From Bacteroidales bacterium (lineage in GTDB: Bacteria > Bacteroidota > Bacteroidia > Bacteroidales > UBA932): a stretch of DNA of 64,000 nt. A program made the position numbers and the translations under genes. The stretch covers positions 124,001 to 188,000 of the forward strand of contig JAILLE010000047.1 in assembly GCA_024693285.1 (NCBI GenBank), in the 5' to 3' direction. Shown in pieces: positions 1 through 8,551 of this stretch. How positions within the stretch are numbered: position 1 is the first letter of the stretch; every line of letters starts with the position of its first letter. The notes beneath the pieces are model-generated. The model was not told where the DNA came from, made no database searches, and saw only the letters and a list, made by a program, of their open reading frames with translations.

Positions 1-326
1 TCCCAACCTTTCAGGAAATCATCTAGTTCCGTCTGGGAGATATCATCAGAGAGCGCCATCCCTAAAAGTTTTCGGTCAAGATCAGACATGACCTCATTAC
101 CCTGCTTCAAGATTATCTCGTCAGGATGAAAAGGGATTATCGCTCCGACGGCCAGAACGATGAAAAATAATATAACGAGACCACCCAGTATCCACAGAAG
201 AGTCCTGAAGGGGATAATAAGGCTCAAAAGGAAGAAAAGACAACTAACAAGTATAATCAGTAAAGCTGTCCCCGTCACCTTGATATCTATGTATCTTCTA
301 TCAGCGTTTCGATATGAGTTTGTCAT
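1..326 (-). CDS. Small integral membrane protein, 3' part cut off by window edge
   Basis: The frame is open from an ATG at 326 down to the window start, giving 108 residues without a stop, so this is the N-terminal part of a longer protein. After a short polar start (MTNSYRNADRRY) come two adjacent hydrophobic stretches at about residues 19-40 and 43-64, rich in Leu, Ile and Phe. These are followed by a soluble acidic segment (about 66-108). No family is recognised; a two-helix inner-membrane protein with a cytoplasmic or periplasmic tail is all that can be said. It is separated from the upstream OmpA-family gene by two stem-loops at 345-421, so it may be transcribed separately. Confidence 0.6.
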   Translation of the reverse strand, partial: MTNSYRNADRRYIDIKVTGTALLIILVSCLFFLLSLIIPFRTLLWILGGLVILFFIVLAVGAIIPFHPDEIILKQGNEVMSDLDRKLLGMALSDDISQTELDDFLKGW

Positions 327-344
327 ACCTTTCCCTTAAAACCC

Positions 345-381
345 GTGAGTGTCTGACTCCAAGACGAGTCAAGACACTCAC
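345..381 (-). terminator. Stem-loop, possible second terminator
   Basis: A 10-base perfect inverted repeat (345-354 with 372-381) is extended inward by a 5-base repeat (355-359 with 366-370) with one bulged base, about 15 pairs in all. On the minus strand it is followed by GGGTTTT. It lies after the terminator-like hairpin at 397-421 and just before the ATG at 326, so it could be a back-up terminator or a structure in the leader of the gene at 1-326. Confidence 0.45.
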
Positions 382-396
382 GAATAAAACTCGGGG

Positions 397-421
397 GTGT
401 TGAAAACGGGAATTTCAACAC
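397..421 (-). terminator. Terminator-like hairpin after the OmpA-family gene
   Basis: Nine-base perfect inverted repeat, 397-405 with 413-421, loop of seven bases, beginning 15 bases after the stop of the OmpA-family gene on the minus strand. The T-run after it is weak, as is common in Bacteroidetes. Confidence 0.5.
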
Positions 422-435
422 TCTGGCCCAGCCGT

Positions 436-2286
436 TTAGTCTATCATGTACTGGATCCTGACCTTCACGCAGCGGTTCAGCTTGGCGTTGAGGCCACGGG
501 TACTCTTATCCTTAACGGTACGGATACCATTATTCATACTGTCGACAAGGAAGATCTGCGAAGCTACATCCCTGAATCCATCCTTGTCGTTAAGCCACTG
601 GATAACGGTGGCGGCACGGTTCTGTGACAGAGCGGTGTTCCTCTCACGGCCAATCCTCTGGGCATCCTGGCCAGAATAGTTATCCTGGCTGGTAGCCAGA
701 CCCTCGACCTGGATAAGAGTCATGATACCACGGTCAACGATGTCACGGATCTTGGCGACTGTCTTGGCATCAGCGAACTGGGCGATATAGCCATTGTTGG
801 AGTTGAGAGCAGCGTAGATATCAGCGAAGCTGACGAGCTCGTCGGCATCATCAACATCCATATACTGGCGTACAGTACCAAGTCCATAGTGTGAGTTCAA
901 ACCATAGGAGTCGGTCTCCTTATAGTTATCACCGCTGAGCAACTGCTGCCTCAAGGTGGCGTCATCAATTCTATAGCTCCAAGTGTGGAGACCATCATAG
1001 ATAGGAGCATAATAGAAGCCAGCCTTCTCACGGAACGCGGCCATGTCATCAGCCTTGAGACTGAGTGACATAGGTGTGCCCTCAAGCATCTCGTAGCCAC
1101 GAGGGACATAGTCGATAGCGAAGTCCTTGTCAGCACGCTCGGTCTTGAGATCCTCGATGGCTAGGCCATTGAGAGAAGCGCCGCTGCGCAGACGAGCGGC
1201 AACCGCTTCGTTGTCCACATACCTCTTCGAGGTGAATATACCACCGGCAAGGTAGTCAAGAGCATTGACGGAGGCGCCAGGGATGATAGGAGCATCGTTA
1301 CGTCCAGAGTAGTTGTTCGGGTAGAACACGAAGAAAGTGAGCGTTCCATGATTGCCAGTCCTCTTGGCGACTTCCTGCTCCTTGATCTTCAGAACCTGGA
1401 TCTCGCGCTCGCGGTAATCGCTCTCGTAGATCTTGGTGGCGCCTCTCCAACCGTTGTTGCGAGCCTTGCCAAGGTAGAAGGTCAAACCAGCGTGAAGGCC
1501 AAGGTTGGAATCGAACTTCTTGGCGACACGGTTCTCCATTCCAGACTCATGGTCAAAATTGGTCTGGTAGAAGAGTCCTCTGGCCTTAAGGTCAAGAGAG
1601 ACCTTCTTCTTGGGGTTGAAGAACTGGCTGTACTGCAACTCGGTATGTCCACTCCAGAGGTTGTCTGAACCGTAATCGTTGGCAAATCCAAGGTGATGAG
1701 TGCCTCCGATACCGAGGTTGAGCATAAACTGACCCATACGTTTGTTGCTGTCAATGCCTTCATAGCCAAGAATCAACCTGGTAAGGTTGAGGGAAGCCAG
1801 GGCGGCGACATCCCACCAAGTGGTTTTCATCTTGCGGTAGTCATTGCCTTTATAATTACCGATGACAGGCCCATAACCATAATGGCCATTCATATACTCG
1901 GTATAGCCTCGGGAATTAGACCGTAAGAACTCCAACTTGAGAGCGATACCAGGAGTGAACCACTTACCGATACCGATACTCCAGTCAGGAGATATGGTAC
2001 CCTTGAACGCGCCATCCTTGGAGTAATCGCCCCTAAAAGTATGGGCGCCACCGGTCGCATAGACGAACCAGTTCTTGCCAAATGAATTAGTCACTACCCT
2101 ATTGGCGTCAAAAAGGGTGTCCCTTTGGGCCCTAGTCTTTGTCTGCGGTTTGAAATCCGTAGTGTCACGGTAAACCTCGCGGTAGTCTTTGTACATCTCA
2201 TCAATCTGACCCCAAGTCGGCGATGCGGCCAGAAATACCAGGGCGACAACTGTCAAAACCCTACGTACCAGATTGAGTCTTTTCAT
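436..2286 (-). CDS. OmpA-family outer membrane protein
   Basis: 616-residue secreted protein. A signal peptide covers about residues 1-26, ending ASPTWGQ. Residues about 70-285 have the alternating, aromatic-rich pattern of an outer-membrane beta-barrel (for example GIGKWFTPGIALKLEF). The C-terminal about 90 residues resemble an OmpA peptidoglycan-binding domain as found in Bacteroidales, with LSQNRAATVIQWL and a closing NRCVKVRIQY strand. The expected role is anchoring the outer membrane to peptidoglycan. Its ATG overlaps the stop of the GNAT-like gene by four bases, so it is probably translated from the operon promoter near 3848-3879. The middle region (about 330-540) is not recognised. Confidence 0.8.
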   Translation of the reverse strand: MKRLNLVRRVLTVVALVFLAASPTWGQIDEMYKDYREVYRDTTDFKPQTKTRAQRDTLFDANRVVTNSFGKNWFVYATGGAHTFRGDYSKDGAFKGTISPDWSIGIGKWFTPGIALKLEFLRSNSRGYTEYMNGHYGYGPVIGNYKGNDYRKMKTTWWDVAALASLNLTRLILGYEGIDSNKRMGQFMLNLGIGGTHHLGFANDYGSDNLWSGHTELQYSQFFNPKKKVSLDLKARGLFYQTNFDHESGMENRVAKKFDSNLGLHAGLTFYLGKARNNGWRGATKIYESDYREREIQVLKIKEQEVAKRTGNHGTLTFFVFYPNNYSGRNDAPIIPGASVNALDYLAGGIFTSKRYVDNEAVAARLRSGASLNGLAIEDLKTERADKDFAIDYVPRGYEMLEGTPMSLSLKADDMAAFREKAGFYYAPIYDGLHTWSYRIDDATLRQQLLSGDNYKETDSYGLNSHYGLGTVRQYMDVDDADELVSFADIYAALNSNNGYIAQFADAKTVAKIRDIVDRGIMTLIQVEGLATSQDNYSGQDAQRIGRERNTALSQNRAATVIQWLNDKDGFRDVASQIFLVDSMNNGIRTVKDKSTRGLNAKLNRCVKVRIQYMID

Positions 2287-2909
2287 AATACAGGTGATAT
2301 AATTTTATTGATATTATCTTTTATTGTACATTCAACAAGGATATAGTCTCCTGACAATCTTTCTTTAGCGACTATCTCTGTTCCCTTGTCACATGATCTC
2401 AGAGACGGCAAATTCTTCTCATCAATAGTGGCGAACATCCTTATACCAAGCCTCTGGCAAATCTTTGAACAAACCATCCAAATAGATGTCCCGACACCTC
2501 TGTTACAAGTCTCGTTATCAACAAGTAACCCGGCGAAAGCACGATTATTACAGAAGCATCTCAGGAAAAAATACCCACTAATCTCTCCGGAAACAGCATC
2601 TGTAACCTTCATAACGAGATAAGAATAACCCTTGATTATCCTCCTCAGTGTTTTCTCATCGAACTTGTGAGGCCTGAAATACCGGAAACTCTCCTCAGGC
2701 TGTCCCGACAGGAAGAGAGAGAGAGAACATGAGTCTTCTTCGACCGCCAAAGAGAACCTATAGCCTGCAGGAGAATTCTCCTCAAGCACTGCCTCTGTTA
2801 CCTGGAGGATATCACGATGACGCATGTAGAAGAACGTCCCATTGACGTTCTCCACGACTCTCCAAAGCCAGGGGAATCTGCGTTTTATTGATATCAGCCA
2901 GGAAACCAT
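2283..2909 (-). CDS. GNAT-like acetyltransferase family protein
   Basis: 208-residue protein, predicted cytoplasmic. The C-terminal half fits a GNAT fold: a beta strand GYFFLRCF, then an acyl-CoA-loop-like motif (NRGVGTSIWM, about 135-145), then a helix and an IRMFATIDEKNLPSLR strand-helix pair typical of GNAT motif B. The N-terminal half is unrecognised. The substrate is unknown and the GNAT call rests on these motifs only. It lies 10 bases after the DUF5683-like gene and its stop overlaps the OmpA-family start (ATGA), so the three genes form an operon. Confidence 0.45.
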   Translation of the reverse strand: MVSWLISIKRRFPWLWRVVENVNGTFFYMRHRDILQVTEAVLEENSPAGYRFSLAVEEDSCSLSLFLSGQPEESFRYFRPHKFDEKTLRRIIKGYSYLVMKVTDAVSGEISGYFFLRCFCNNRAFAGLLVDNETCNRGVGTSIWMVCSKICQRLGIRMFATIDEKNLPSLRSCDKGTEIVAKERLSGDYILVECTIKDNINKIISPVL

Positions 2910-2919
2910 TGAAAATAAA

Positions 2920-3789
2920 TTAAAAACGGTAAGTTAAAGCCAATCCCGCACTTGAAGTGGAAGGAGAGATTGTAAGATTCTGACCGTCAGGCCTCTTCAC
3001 AAGAACCCTGGAGCCACCAGGAAGCACAGCAGCGTCAAGGATATTGTAAATCCAGACACCAGCGAAAGCACCCGCCAAAATGTTACGGGCGACTTTACAA
3101 CTCGTGGCCTTACTCTGCCAACTGTCAGCAAATGGAACACCGTTATCGGCGTTCTTCTGATACTTCTTGTAATACTTGTGGCTGACTAACGCGCCTGCGG
3201 TAAGGAAAGCCTCGGTACCGAGTATTCCACAACCTTTAAGGGTCTCGCCTTTATAGAGCTGTCCCACACCGGGGATAATCGACAGTGCGGTCGCGGTCGG
3301 ATTGGAATTCTCCACAATCACGAACTTGTCGAAAACGGGGAGAATATTCTTTTCCGAGACAGCGAATAGCTGATAGTACTCAAAGCCGAACTCATTGGCC
3401 TCGAAATCCTCAAAATAGCAATACTCATCCACTTTTTTCGCATAGACAACACCTGTTCCGGACGCGTCCTTGAAAGAGATCCGATAAGTGACGTCATCGG
3501 TCTCCACAGACTCGAGAGTGTCCATTGTCATAGATTGGGGATCGGCGCCGTATTTCTCCCTGACATAAGTCATAAGCGGGTCGAACCTCGTTTCCTGCAA
3601 AAGGTTCATATCGGCATTCCATGTGTGGAATACCTTGAACGTGTAGTTCTCGCCAATCCGTTTCCGATTCATAACCTCCTCGCCTTGACGGACCCACTGG
3701 GGTTTTACCGCAGCCACAGCCTCGGGAGTGAGGAACAGACACGCGCAGGTTAATGCGAGCATTCCGGCAGCTTTAAGAATCTTGCTCAT
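2920..3789 (-). CDS. DUF5683-like exported protein
   Basis: 289 residues with a signal peptide at about 1-26 (MSKILKAAGMLALTCACLFL, then PEAVAA). The first half is a soluble domain. At about 168-195 is the segment ALSIIPGVGQLYKGETLKG, which matches the 'PG.GQ.Y.G...KG' signature of DUF5683 and related small Bacteroidetes membrane proteins. A hydrophobic helix (LAGAFAGVWIYNILDAAV, about 236-254) follows, and the protein ends with a beta-strand-like LALTYRF. The function is unknown. It is the first gene of the operon running to the OmpA-family gene, with a good promoter directly upstream. Confidence 0.6.
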   Translation of the reverse strand: MSKILKAAGMLALTCACLFLTPEAVAAVKPQWVRQGEEVMNRKRIGENYTFKVFHTWNADMNLLQETRFDPLMTYVREKYGADPQSMTMDTLESVETDDVTYRISFKDASGTGVVYAKKVDEYCYFEDFEANEFGFEYYQLFAVSEKNILPVFDKFVIVENSNPTATALSIIPGVGQLYKGETLKGCGILGTEAFLTAGALVSHKYYKKYQKNADNGVPFADSWQSKATSCKVARNILAGAFAGVWIYNILDAAVLPGGSRVLVKRPDGQNLTISPSTSSAGLALTYRF

Positions 3790-3847
3790 AAATATGTCTA
3801 TTTATTGTTAATTCTGCATTTAAATACACTACTGGTAAAATAACTTT

Positions 3848-3879
3848 CAAATTTAGAAATAATATCAATTATTTACAAA
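3848..3879 (-). promoter_or_regulatory. Bacteroidetes-type promoter for the 3789-436 operon
   Basis: On the minus strand a -33 TTTG (3876-3879) is followed after 20 bases by TAAATTTG (3848-3855), an exact match to TAnnTTTG. The expected transcript starts near 3842, about 50 bases before the ATG at 3789. Confidence 0.6.
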
Positions 3880-3890
3880 TAAAATTTAGA

Positions 3891-4994
3891 TCAATCAGCC
3901 ATTATCGACTGATATTCTGATAGATGGCGTCTCACAGCGCCCCCGATATCGTACTTCGTCGCCACCTCCCGGCATTTGGCGGAGACTTCCAAGGCGTAAC
4001 CGGGATTATCTCGCAGGGTTTTTAAGACATTGGCCAAAGCCGCCTCATCGCTCTCTTGGAAAAGGACACCGGCATCTTTCACCTGCTCCCTCACCCCCAT
4101 GACATCAGAAGCCACAAACGGTTTCCCGCTGGCCATTCCCTCAATCACGGAAAGACTCATTCCCTCATAATGGGTGGACAGGACAACCGCGTCGGCAGCG
4201 GCGAGAAGCGATGGAACATTAGCCTTTTTCCCTAAAAAGGTCACCTTGTCAACCAGCCCCAGACTCTCGGTCAAAGCGAGGCATTTTTTAAGGTTCGGCT
4301 CATCCTCAGGAAGATCCACACCACCTACCAGAAACAGATGGTAATCCTCAGTCAACAAAGCCATCGACCTAATCAAGGTCGCCTGGTCTTTCTGGGCCCT
4401 GAAAGCGGCGACCATAATAACCTTGTACCCAGGAGCAGAAGATATCTCACTATCAGGTACAGCGTCCGTGAACTTCTTGATATTGATTCCATTACGTACC
4501 AAAACCGACTTGCCATCCAAAGATGGGCCAACATATTCGGACAGACGGGCCAACGTCTCCTCACCGACACAAAAAACCCTCTTGTAACGGGAATACATCC
4601 ACCTGTCCAAAGGCTTGAACAGGCTCCATCCCCTCCTCCTGTTGGATGTGTTATGTTCAGTCGTGACCATCCTCAACGTAAGGAACAATGACGCCACGGC
4701 GGCAAGGTACTGGCAGGATGTGTTATGGGTGTGAATAATGTCAAATCTCCCGTCCTTGAGGAAGCGTGTCAATTTGAAGATAAGGAAGGGATTCCTCATC
4801 GAACGGTAACCCTTGGAGAGGGCTGTGACTTGAATTCCCGCTCTCTCCAACTCTTCCAAAAAGGGAGTTTGGGAACCGTCGAGAAGCAGCAAGGAGACAT
4901 CGTTGCCGGCCTCACGGAAGCAAAGCGCCAAGTCTGTCACCAGCCGCTCCGCCCCGCCGGGGCGCAATGATGTTATGAATTGAAGTATCCTCAT
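3891..4994 (-). CDS. Glycosyltransferase family 4
   Basis: 367 residues, GT-B fold. The N-terminal GT4 motif SLRPGGAERLVTDLA (residues 9-23) binds the acceptor side. The C-terminal Rossmann domain carries MVAAFRAQKDQATLIRS and the nucleotide-sugar motif STHYEGMSLSVIEGMASGKP (about 278-297) with the conserved E-x7-E pattern. It probably transfers a sugar in surface polysaccharide synthesis from the cytoplasm. It stands alone: the terminator-like hairpin at 5021-5048 separates it from the fimbrillin-like genes upstream, and a promoter begins the next operon downstream. It may be an accessory to the 7.6-43.8 kb operon; the donor sugar cannot be told. Confidence 0.85.
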   Translation of the reverse strand: MRILQFITSLRPGGAERLVTDLALCFREAGNDVSLLLLDGSQTPFLEELERAGIQVTALSKGYRSMRNPFLIFKLTRFLKDGRFDIIHTHNTSCQYLAAVASLFLTLRMVTTEHNTSNRRRGWSLFKPLDRWMYSRYKRVFCVGEETLARLSEYVGPSLDGKSVLVRNGINIKKFTDAVPDSEISSAPGYKVIMVAAFRAQKDQATLIRSMALLTEDYHLFLVGGVDLPEDEPNLKKCLALTESLGLVDKVTFLGKKANVPSLLAAADAVVLSTHYEGMSLSVIEGMASGKPFVASDVMGVREQVKDAGVLFQESDEAALANVLKTLRDNPGYALEVSAKCREVATKYDIGGAVRRHLSEYQSIMAD

Positions 4995-5016
4995 CCCAGA
5001 TTAAACGCCTCTAATC

Positions 5017-5048
5017 AAAAAGAGGATAGCCCCGAAAGGTCATCCTCT
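5017..5048 (-). terminator. Rho-independent terminator after the fimbrillin-like operon
   Basis: On the minus strand an 11-base stem (5038-5048 with 5021-5031, two mismatches, core AGAGGAT/ATCCTCT) with a six-base loop is followed by a run of T (5020-5017). It lies 28 bases beyond the stop at 5076 and before the GT4 gene at 4994. Confidence 0.6.
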
Positions 5049-5075
5049 ATAAATCAGCGACTTCCGAAAGATTAC

Positions 5076-5996
5076 CTAGTAGTGCATAATAAGATCTAAG
5101 AGATAATACTTGTTATTCTCGAAAGTGAAAGTTTCTTTATGATAAGAATATGAGCTTGCACCTACATAAACGCTGATATAAAGTTCCGACTCAACCAACC
5201 CGGTCATAGGACCTGATTCTCCAAGGCCGGCCAAGGCGACATAAGCGGTATGTGACGGGGAATCCAGAGTCACCTCAATTGATCCTCTACTATATTTATT
5301 GGTATAACTAAGGCCCACACGGGAAGGATTATAATACTGAATTAAATTATCGGTATTTCCCAGATTAGTATAACATCTGATTGAAATCTTTTCAGCTTCA
5401 AGATAATTGCCGTCCGCGTCTTTAAAAGTTAATCTGAATATACTCTGCAAACTCTCAAAAACCGGTGTATTCTCAAAGACTAGTGTACCGGAGCCAACAT
5501 CTGAGACATCCACGTAAGCAAGAGCATAATCATGGTTAGACGCTATATCATCCAATGATCCATTCTGCCCAGTATAATCAAAGAGCAAGCCGTGCCGGTA
5601 TGAGAGCATCAGCTTGACACCGGGTATAAAACTACCCTTAAGCGTTCCCTTTAGTGTCGTGGTATACCCTCCGGATTGGGCCGTCAAGGTGCCTACCTCC
5701 CTATACATATCGGCTGAAGACGTGGCCGTAGGTATCACTTGATAAACAGTAACGATATCGCCAGCTTCCCAAGGAGCCCCGAGAAAATCACCATCATCAC
5801 CGGTCAACTCCAAAGCTCGAGTCATATCGGACTCCCCGGATCCCTTGAAAGCCGTCACCTCAACTTTGTAGGTGCCATCTCCGGCAAAATCCTCATCCAG
5901 CGAGCAGGAGGACAATAGTATAAGTATTGACAGCGCTGAAACTATACCAAGTAAAATTCTATTAGTTATTCTCATCATTATCCAAATTGAGTTCAA
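5076..5996 (-). CDS. Fimbrillin-like (Mfa_like_1) lipoprotein
   Basis: 306 residues. The N-terminus is a lipoprotein signal ending ILILLSSCS, with the lipid-accepting Cys at about residue 31; a start at Met7 or Met8 would give a more normal signal length. The mature part has the fimbrillin-family layout: a first strand (YKVEVTAFKGS), the TRA motif (about 59-61), then WEAGDIVTVYQ. A central motif FDYTGQNGSLDDI is shared with the upstream 411-residue protein. Family members are exported as lipoproteins and act as pilus subunits, pilus anchors or surface adhesins; which applies here is not evident. It follows its paralogue by seven bases. Confidence 0.7.
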   Translation of the reverse strand: MNSIWIMMRITNRILLGIVSALSILILLSSCSLDEDFAGDGTYKVEVTAFKGSGESDMTRALELTGDDGDFLGAPWEAGDIVTVYQVIPTATSSADMYREVGTLTAQSGGYTTTLKGTLKGSFIPGVKLMLSYRHGLLFDYTGQNGSLDDIASNHDYALAYVDVSDVGSGTLVFENTPVFESLQSIFRLTFKDADGNYLEAEKISIRCYTNLGNTDNLIQYYNPSRVGLSYTNKYSRGSIEVTLDSPSHTAYVALAGLGESGPMTGLVESELYISVYVGASSYSYHKETFTFENNKYYLLDLIMHY

Positions 5997-6003
5997 CTAT
6001 TTC

Positions 6004-7239
6004 TTAATTAATTACCGTACCTTGCCCGTATCGTGTTTGTCCCGTGGCGTCATCCATCTCCACATCAGGATCGGAGACGATACTTGAAACCTTATTCATA
6101 TGGACCTCGATAACATAGTAATAATTATTGACGAAATTGACATTATCATACATATCATGTTCGTAACAATAGGACGCCCAAGCGTCATAAGTCGCTAACC
6201 TCTCATAATAATAGATATCAGACCCTACTTCAGCTGTCAACATAAATTTTTTCGTAGAGAGATCCCTCATATAGACGTTATAATCATCACACCTATAACT
6301 GTAATAAATATCGGCATCACGACCAGGCACAGAGACATACACCTCATTTGTATTTGATGAAGGATTCACCACAAGAGGGCCTCGCCGTATGTAATTATTG
6401 TCTTGTATATCAAAATTATAGGCCCTGGGGTTAAAATACTGAACAATTTTGTTTTCCACGTATATGTAGTCATCTGGACCGATCCATAGCTTATCAATAT
6501 CCAAAGCGGTGTCAAGAGTCAGTTTGTCAGGAATAATAGGATTATCCGTCCCCTCACCTTCGTAAAGGACAAACTTTACAATAGCCTGCATACTTTTGAA
6601 AATGATCTTTTCAGGAAGAGTTATCCGCATATTCTCATGGTCAATCTCTAAATAAAGATCTTCTCCATCTTCATTTTGATAACCCATCTCAGCGACAGCA
6701 TAATCGTAATTATCGTCTATATCTTTCAGGGTACCTTTCTGACCTGTATAGTCAAAAACCAGCGGGTGCTTGTATGTGAAAAGCAAAGAGAAGTTTGGAG
6801 CAGTATAAGTGCTTTCATCATACCAAGATGCAAATTCCTGAAAAGTAACAGCCAAATCAGGATCCACATCACCAGTAAGAGTCGTTTCAACCCCATCTTC
6901 CATAGCCGTCAAAATCCCCACCTGCTCAACAGTTGGGGGCCCGCTAGGATCTTCCTGATTCAAGGTTGCCTTATACATATAGACTATATCACCCTTCTTG
7001 AATGTGGCCTCAATCCGGGGAGTCCCCTGGTAATCAACCTCCGACAAAGCGCGAGTGTCAGTTTGATCGCCTTGATCCTTGACAGCCTTAAACTCGAATC
7101 TAAAAACCTCTTCCGCTTCTTCTACTTCGTCTTCAATAATTTCCGCCTTCTCAGTACAAGAGTTTAGGAGCATGGCAAAAGACAACGCCAAAAAGGGGAC
7201 ACAATTGATATTAAAAATCCTTCTCATTACAGCCTCCAT
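6004..7239 (-). CDS. Fimbrillin-like lipoprotein, longer paralogue
   Basis: 411 residues with a lipoprotein signal (FLALSFAMLLNSCTE, Cys at about residue 28). A start at the second Met (7227) is equally possible. It repeats the layout of the 306-residue neighbour: acidic linker, RFEFKAV strand, TRALSE, FKKGDIVYMYKA, then FDYTGQKGTLKDIDDNYDYA. The C-terminal half is longer and very rich in Tyr, Asp and Asn. Probably the second subunit of the same surface structure. It begins six bases after the stop of the 70-residue gene. No usher, C11-type protease or Mfa1/FimA-type major subunit is present in the window. Confidence 0.65.
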   Translation of the reverse strand: MEAVMRRIFNINCVPFLALSFAMLLNSCTEKAEIIEDEVEEAEEVFRFEFKAVKDQGDQTDTRALSEVDYQGTPRIEATFKKGDIVYMYKATLNQEDPSGPPTVEQVGILTAMEDGVETTLTGDVDPDLAVTFQEFASWYDESTYTAPNFSLLFTYKHPLVFDYTGQKGTLKDIDDNYDYAVAEMGYQNEDGEDLYLEIDHENMRITLPEKIIFKSMQAIVKFVLYEGEGTDNPIIPDKLTLDTALDIDKLWIGPDDYIYVENKIVQYFNPRAYNFDIQDNNYIRRGPLVVNPSSNTNEVYVSVPGRDADIYYSYRCDDYNVYMRDLSTKKFMLTAEVGSDIYYYERLATYDAWASYCYEHDMYDNVNFVNNYYYVIEVHMNKVSSIVSDPDVEMDDATGQTRYGQGTVIN

Positions 7240-7245
7240 TTAAAC

Positions 7246-7458
7246 TTAGTTCCAAATTTCTGTCGTGGTGCCCTGATAACGTTTGCCCGGAGTATTACCC
7301 CATGCGGAATCACTATCATATTCTCCGCCGTGCGTGGCAGTATCACCGAGAGGATACTTGATAGAGTAAGTACAAACAGCTCCCTCGGGGACAGTGCTGT
7401 GAACCTTCATAACAGGAGCCACATAATTAGACCTCTTTTGCATATTATTGATACTCAT
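7246..7458 (-). CDS. Small 70-residue protein leading the fimbrillin-like operon
   Basis: Short protein with no signal peptide and no membrane helix. The start RSNYVAPVMKV resembles the 'Y..P.M.V' opening seen in many short Bacteroidales proteins; the rest is rich in Gly, Thr, Tyr and Asp and contains a single Cys (CTYSI). It is supported as real by its own promoter-like sequence at 7524-7558 and by a six-base gap to the lipoprotein gene. Function is unknown; it could be a leader or processed peptide, or a small partner of the lipoproteins. Confidence 0.5.
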   Translation of the reverse strand: MSINNMQKRSNYVAPVMKVHSTVPEGAVCTYSIKYPLGDTATHGGEYDSDSAWGNTPGKRYQGTTTEIWN

Positions 7459-7523
7459 TTATTTACGTTATCGAAAAGCTATTATAGTTTGTACTGTGGA
7501 GCAAAATTATAATACTTAACATG

Positions 7524-7558
7524 CAAATATAATATTTTTTTAAAAAACAGCGACAAAA
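7524..7558 (-). promoter_or_regulatory. Promoter of the fimbrillin-like operon
   Basis: Minus strand: TATATTTG at 7524-7531 matches TAnnTTTG, with TTTTG at 7554-7558, a spacer of 22 bases (slightly long). A second TAnnTTTG match (TAATTTTG) lies at 7502-7509 without a well-placed -33 element. The region is very AT-rich and lies directly beyond the last gene of the polysaccharide operon. Confidence 0.45.
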
Positions 7559-7561
7559 ATC

Positions 7562-8551
7562 TCAAGATTTTTTCGTTTGTATGAATGGCGAAAGCGATGT
7601 GAAAGAGTTACTTCCGCTGGATCGTATCCCGTCCATTATCCCCCGACAATATGAAAGAACTATTTTGGGAGATAAGCTGAAAACTGATAATATTGTCATT
7701 CCAACCAACTGCCAAATGATTTTAGGTGCGAAACAGAACAATGCTGACAATCTCGACCATCGAGTGTCCTCCCCATTCCGGTAGATACTTCTCCACCAAA
7801 TCATTGTAGTGGCCTTCGCGATAACTTTAACACGATCAGCGCTCTTTTTAAATGAAGAGCTTGACGATCCAGCGTCAAGATTATCCACCCCCGAATCGTA
7901 CAAAACCCCAAGACGTCCCCCATTCTTATAAAGCTTATAAGAGATCAGGGCGTCATCGCCATACGCGAATCCGAGCGAATCCATCCACAACTCATCCTCA
8001 AGGCGAGTTCTCAAAAGAGCCTCTTTTCTCCAAAGCATGGCAGGACCTCCGCAGGATTGCGATAGATAACAACGAGGCTCAGGATTCCGGTTATACGAGA
8101 AAGAGCCCGTCCCGCGCATTTTAAAAGCCCACTGCTTGTCGCCATGAGGGAATACCCAGTTCGATAACGCCGCCTTCACCTTGGTAGCCAATGGCATCTC
8201 ATGATTCTTGAAAACATCGGCGGCGACACAGTCCAAGTCATTTTCTTCAAGCGCCTTAAGCAGTCTCTCCACGCTATCCGGAGCGAGTCTCACATCGTCG
8301 TCCAGAAGCAGAATACAATCACTAGTGATCTCCTCATACCGCAGCGCCCTTTGAGCGACCATTCCCTTCTTAACCCAGATGTATTCCTCCTTACCGATAG
8401 TCTCCTCCGGCCGGGAATACCCTTCGGCGATATAGACGACCACCTTCTCCGGTTGTACCGTCTGACGGCTTATGGAACGAAGCTCCTCAATGTACTTCTC
8501 TCCGGCGGTTCCAAGAGTTCGTATGGCGATTGAATAGGTCATATTAATCAT
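7562..8551 (-). CDS. Glycosyltransferase family 2, last gene of polysaccharide operon
   Basis: 329 residues, GT-A fold, cytoplasmic. The N-terminal TYSIAIRTLG replaces the usual 'SVIIPVYN'; the metal-binding motif is LLLDDDVRLAPDSVE (about 81-95). A hydrophobic segment near 280-300 (IIWQLVGMTILSVFSLS) suggests a membrane-associated C-terminus. The start overlaps the stop of the 795-residue lipoprotein gene by four bases; Met4 (MTYSIA) is an alternative. Acceptor and donor are unknown. It closes the operon that begins with the Wza-like gene. Confidence 0.75.
   Translation of the reverse strand: MINMTYSIAIRTLGTAGEKYIEELRSISRQTVQPEKVVVYIAEGYSRPEETIGKEEYIWVKKGMVAQRALRYEEITSDCILLLDDDVRLAPDSVERLLKALEENDLDCVAADVFKNHEMPLATKVKAALSNWVFPHGDKQWAFKMRGTGSFSYNRNPEPRCYLSQSCGGPAMLWRKEALLRTRLEDELWMDSLGFAYGDDALISYKLYKNGGRLGVLYDSGVDNLDAGSSSSSFKKSADRVKVIAKATTMIWWRSIYRNGEDTRWSRLSALFCFAPKIIWQLVGMTILSVFSLSPKIVLSYCRGIMDGIRSSGSNSFTSLSPFIQTKKS

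Noticed and set aside
6676..7167. 163-codon open frame on the plus strand
   Set aside because: It is antisense to a lipoprotein with clear signal and family motifs and has no recognisable content or start signals.
7555..7572. AT-rich palindrome at the end of the polysaccharide operon
   Set aside because: Eight-base arms of almost only A and T with a two-base loop, overlapping the stop codon; too weak to call a terminator.
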